Shown: positions 61,062-64,000 of the stretch, in pieces
Layout: each line of letters opens with the position of its first letter
Position numbering within the stretch: the stretch's first letter is position 1
Origin: Niastella sp966212235
GTDB lineage: Bacteria > Bacteroidota > Bacteroidia > Chitinophagales > Chitinophagaceae
Reading direction: 5' to 3'
DNA: 64,000 bases
Assembly (NCBI GenBank): GCA_966212235.1
Contig: CBIHPP010000029.1
Location: 1 to 64,000 of the forward strand
Translations under genes and position numbers: made by a program
The notes under the pieces: generated by a model
What the model saw: the letters and a program-made list of their open reading frames with translations, nothing else
Database searches by the model: none
What the model was told of the DNA's origin: nothing

Positions 61062-64000
61062 TTAAAAAACAGCTTTTACACCAAAAGAAAATACCTGGTT
61101 CTGCGGATGCACAACATAGCGCGTATTGCTGCTGCTGGGAACCCTTTCAGGGTCAAGACCTTTAAATTTGCTAAAGGTTGCCAGGTTATCTCCTGAGGCA
61201 AACACGCGTAAGCTGCTCATAGCAATACGCCTTACTACGGAAGCCGGCAGCGTATAACCTACCTGCAGATTCTTGATCCGTAAAAACGAACCGTCTTTTA
61301 AATAAAAGGAAGAGGCAGTACCTATATTGTTGCTGGCATCCCCCTGACCTGTTACATATATCAAGGGCATAGTAGTACTTGGGTTGGCCGGCGTCCAGGC
61401 ATTTAACCAATCATATGTTGGTGGCGAACCCTGGTTAAAGGGTTGCACGCCCCAGCCATTGGCATATATCTTCTGACCATACGAACCGTACAGGAAAACG
61501 GTCATGTCAAAATTTTTCCACGAAGCACTTGCGTTGAAGGAATAATCGAATTTGGGAAAAACACCCGGTACAATTACCCGGTCCTTCGCGTCTACTACAC
61601 CATCATCAATCACATCTTCAAACTTTAAAAAGCCCGGCCTGGGATTATACTGTTGTTTAGGCGATTTGGTTATTTCTTCAGTGCTCTGAAAAATACCGGC
61701 ATATTTATACATATAAAAACTACCATACGGTTGTCCTTCGATGTTAATGGTGTTGTTGCCGGTATTGATCTGCGGAGCACCATATTTCACCAGTGTATTT
61801 TTATTGGCCTGGAAAGTACCGCCCACTGAGTAATTTACATCGCCCGCTTTACCTGTATATTGCGCTGATGCTTCAAAACCTGTATTCCTCATTTCCCCGT
61901 TATTAATAGTAGGACCGGCAAGACCTACATAAGCCGGGATAGCTGGTTGCGCCAGAATATCGTAGGTGAATTTGTTGTACCAGTCAAAGGTTACATTTAA
62001 CGATTTGAACAGGGTTACATCTAAACCAAGGTCAACAACCCGAGTATTCTCCCAGTGAATATTCCTGTCGGTCAGTGCATTTATGGCAGCACCGGCATTT
62101 AAAGAATTTCCTGCAAAAGAATACGCGTATTGAATATTGTTGTTATAAGCGTTCAGGTTCGAATACACCAGCTGATAGGGATAATTTGTAATGTTCTGAT
62201 TGCCCAACCTACCCCATGAGCCGCGAAGCTTTAATGTATTCAACCAGTGAATGCCTTCCATGAACTTTTCGCGGGAGATCACCCAACCGGCCGACAAAGA
62301 GGGGAAAAATGCCCATTTATTTTCAGGCGTAAAGCGGGAAGAAGCATCGTAACGTCCATTGGCTTCAAACAAATATTTGCCATCGTAATCGTAATTCAGG
62401 CGACCGTAATAAGAACGTAACGACCATTCCGTTGAATTGCCGGTCGCCACCTGGGAAGCAGTAGGACCCGAAATTAACTCTTCCAATTCATTAGTAGAAT
62501 AAGGTGTATTACGACTGCCCGTTAGCACTTCCGTTTTATTATATTCAGCCTGCGTACCGGCCAGCGCTTTGAAATTATGATTACCGATCTCTTTGGTGTA
62601 CGTCAACTGCGTATAACCAACGGGATAAATATAATTGTTGTCGGTTACCGTCATTCCCTGTCCATTTACATCAAGGGTACGTTCAGGTGCATCGTTGGGG
62701 CCGGCAAACCAGTTATACTGGTTTATAACCGGTTTAAAATCTTTCGTTTTTTGAAAATCGTAGTTGAAGCCGCCGCTTGTTTTCCATTCAAGTCCTTTTA
62801 ACAGGCGAATGTTTATATACAGGCTGTTTTGTAAATAATAATCGTAATTGCTCACCACCGCGTTTTCGGCAATGGCAACTGCGTTTTTATTTGGTCCTTG
62901 TACATTGGGATACACTGAATTCACATAACGGCCACTACCATCGGGCAATTGGGGGGCGTACATGGGTTGCTGCGACAGGGTAGATAAAAATTGGTCCTGG
63001 CTACCGCGCGATGCATACAGCCTTTTGCCATAGTTGAATGTCATACTACCACCCACCGTAGCCCAGTCATTTATTTTTGAATTGAGGTTGAACTGCAGGT
63101 TATATTTTTTGTACGAAAAACCGATCATAATGTCGGGTTGATCTACGTAACCCAATCCAATATTGTAAGTAGTGCCATTGCGGCCACCTGTCATCCCTAT
63201 ATGATGCGTTTGCGTGGTTACGGTGCGCATTAGAATATCGAGCCAGTTTACATTGGGATACAAATTGGGATCAGATGGATTTTTATACGCATCGATCTGT
63301 GCCTGAGTATACCGGTTCGCATAGTTGGAGTTAATGGCAGCCTGGTTCCACATCTCCATGTAAGTGGCGGAATTATAAACCAGGTTATCGGGCAACGCAG
63401 TAGGTTTGGTGATCCCGACATTCAAATCATAACTCAACTGAAACTTTCCATTAGAGCCCTGTTTGGTTGTAACCAGGATAACGCCATTGGCAGCCCGGGT
63501 ACCATAAATGGCAGCCGAAGCGGCATCTTTCAATATTGTAACGGATTCAATATTCTGCGGATCGAGATTCGTAAGACTTCCCGGCAAGCCATCGACAATA
63601 ACTAAAGGAGTACTTCCGGCAGAGCTGTTCGTGCCCAGGCCTCTTATCCTTAGCACAAAGTTTTCGTTACCTGCTTCGCCTGACGCTTGTGTTAAAGAGA
63701 GGCCCGGCAGTTTTCCCTGCAATAACTGGGTGGGGTCGGTAGCAACCCGCTTGTTTAATTCGGCGCTGCCAACTGTTGCAATTGCACCGGTTAAATTTTT
63801 AATCTTTTGGGTACCATAACCAACCACTACGATGTCGTCGAGTTTGCCGCCGGTTGATGCCATTGAAACGTCAATTTGTTTTCGCTGTCCAACCGTTTCT
63901 TCTACGCCGGCATAACCTACAAAAGAAAAAACCAACACAGCTTCAGGCCCGGGTACCGTTATCGAGTACTTACCGTTGTTATCTGCCACTGCTGCCTTTC
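61062..64000 (-). CDS. SusC-like TonB-dependent transporter, cut by the window end
   Basis: Partial gene; the reading frame stays open to base 64000, so the start lies outside and the apparent Met at 63989 is a GTG inside the gene. Visible: the end of the carboxypeptidase-like domain (ADNNGKYSITVPG), the plug with VVGYGTQKIKNLTGA and VTILKDAASAAIYGTRAANGVI, and the whole barrel ending FSFGVKAVF. The SusD partner follows 19 bp later. Substrate cannot be read, since no enzyme gene is in view. Confidence 0.95.
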   Translation of the reverse strand, partial: KAAVADNNGKYSITVPGPEAVLVFSFVGYAGVEETVGQRKQIDVSMASTGGKLDDIVVVGYGTQKIKNLTGAIATVGSAELNKRVATDPTQLLQGKLPGLSLTQASGEAGNENFVLRIRGLGTNSSAGSTPLVIVDGLPGSLTNLDPQNIESVTILKDAASAAIYGTRAANGVILVTTKQGSNGKFQLSYDLNVGITKPTALPDNLVYNSATYMEMWNQAAINSNYANRYTQAQIDAYKNPSDPNLYPNVNWLDILMRTVTTQTHHIGMTGGRNGTTYNIGLGYVDQPDIMIGFSYKKYNLQFNLNSKINDWATVGGSMTFNYGKRLYASRGSQDQFLSTLSQQPMYAPQLPDGSGRYVNSVYPNVQGPNKNAVAIAENAVVSNYDYYLQNSLYINIRLLKGLEWKTSGGFNYDFQKTKDFKPVINQYNWFAGPNDAPERTLDVNGQGMTVTDNNYIYPVGYTQLTYTKEIGNHNFKALAGTQAEYNKTEVLTGSRNTPYSTNELEELISGPTASQVATGNSTEWSLRSYYGRLNYDYDGKYLFEANGRYDASSRFTPENKWAFFPSLSAGWVISREKFMEGIHWLNTLKLRGSWGRLGNQNITNYPYQLVYSNLNAYNNNIQYAYSFAGNSLNAGAAINALTDRNIHWENTRVVDLGLDVTLFKSLNVTFDWYNKFTYDILAQPAIPAYVGLAGPTINNGEMRNTGFEASAQYTGKAGDVNYSVGGTFQANKNTLVKYGAPQINTGNNTINIEGQPYGSFYMYKYAGIFQSTEEITKSPKQQYNPRPGFLKFEDVIDDGVVDAKDRVIVPGVFPKFDYSFNASASWKNFDMTVFLYGSYGQKIYANGWGVQPFNQGSPPTYDWLNAWTPANPSTTMPLIYVTGQGDASNNIGTASSFYLKDGSFLRIKNLQVGYTLPASVVRRIAMSSLRVFASGDNLATFSKFKGLDPERVPSSSNTRYVVHPQNQVFSFGVKAVF

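Overview
The window looks like a chromosomal segment of a soil-type Bacteroidota, most likely of the family Chitinophagaceae (Chitinophaga/Niastella-like). This is inferred from several SusC/SusD pairs, ECF sigma/FecR cassettes, DUF4834 and GH144 proteins, and promoter boxes of the Bacteroidota TAnnTTTG type. No rRNA, CRISPR array, intact transposase or integrase is visible.

Region by region: (1) 0-7 kb is housekeeping on the minus strand: the rimP-nusA-infB operon followed by a SurA-like periplasmic prolyl isomerase. (2) 7.1-20.7 kb holds a DUF4834 protein, a HAD phosphatase and a complete polysaccharide utilization locus (PUL 1, minus strand): ECF sigma, FecR, SusC with STN domain, SusD, GH144, GH43-like and GH3. 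GH144 plus GH3 points to beta-1,2-glucan. (3) 20.8-24.1 kb has two tRNAs (CAT and GTT anticodons) flanking an outer-membrane beta-barrel protein, HflX and a Rieske protein. (4) 24-30 kb has a membrane acyltransferase-like protein, a siderophore-type TonB receptor, a tiny lipoprotein and two unassigned proteins. (5) 30.1-33.1 kb has a 22-bp-phased tandem repeat array and a palindrome-rich block upstream of a solo LytTR regulator, which is interlocked with an Asp/Asn beta-hydroxylase, an APS kinase and a sulfotransferase. (6) 33.4-38.3 kb is a plus-strand set of PL6 lyase, GH28-like beta-helix and beta-propeller without SusC/D. (7) 38.4-41.4 kb has a barrel-like protein, a 3-hydroxyisobutyrate-dehydrogenase-type reductase and a class I terpene-synthase-like protein. 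(8) 41.6-44.3 kb is a phage-derived module: Mu Gam-like protein, DnaA-domain-IV-like protein and an unknown, divergent from a LexA/CI-type repressor with operator-like repeats. (9) 44.3-57.3 kb is PUL 3: two GH30, SusD, SusC and GH5, divergent from a one-protein propeller/triple-Y/HTH regulator; the substrate is probably a beta-glucan such as beta-1,6-glucan. (10) 57.3-59.3 kb has an ECF sigma with a membrane partner and a ChrB-AraC fusion. (11) 59.4-64 kb has a truncated tRNA-Tyr and a further SusD/SusC pair cut by the window end.

The PUL genes act together: SusC/SusD import oligosaccharides cut by surface or periplasmic hydrolases, with each locus under its own sensor (sigma/FecR for PUL 1, the propeller regulator for PUL 3). 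The regions most likely to repay attention are the Gam/DnaA-like/repressor module, the LytTR array with its sulfation-linked gene knot, the terpene-synthase-like protein, and the ChrB-AraC fusion.
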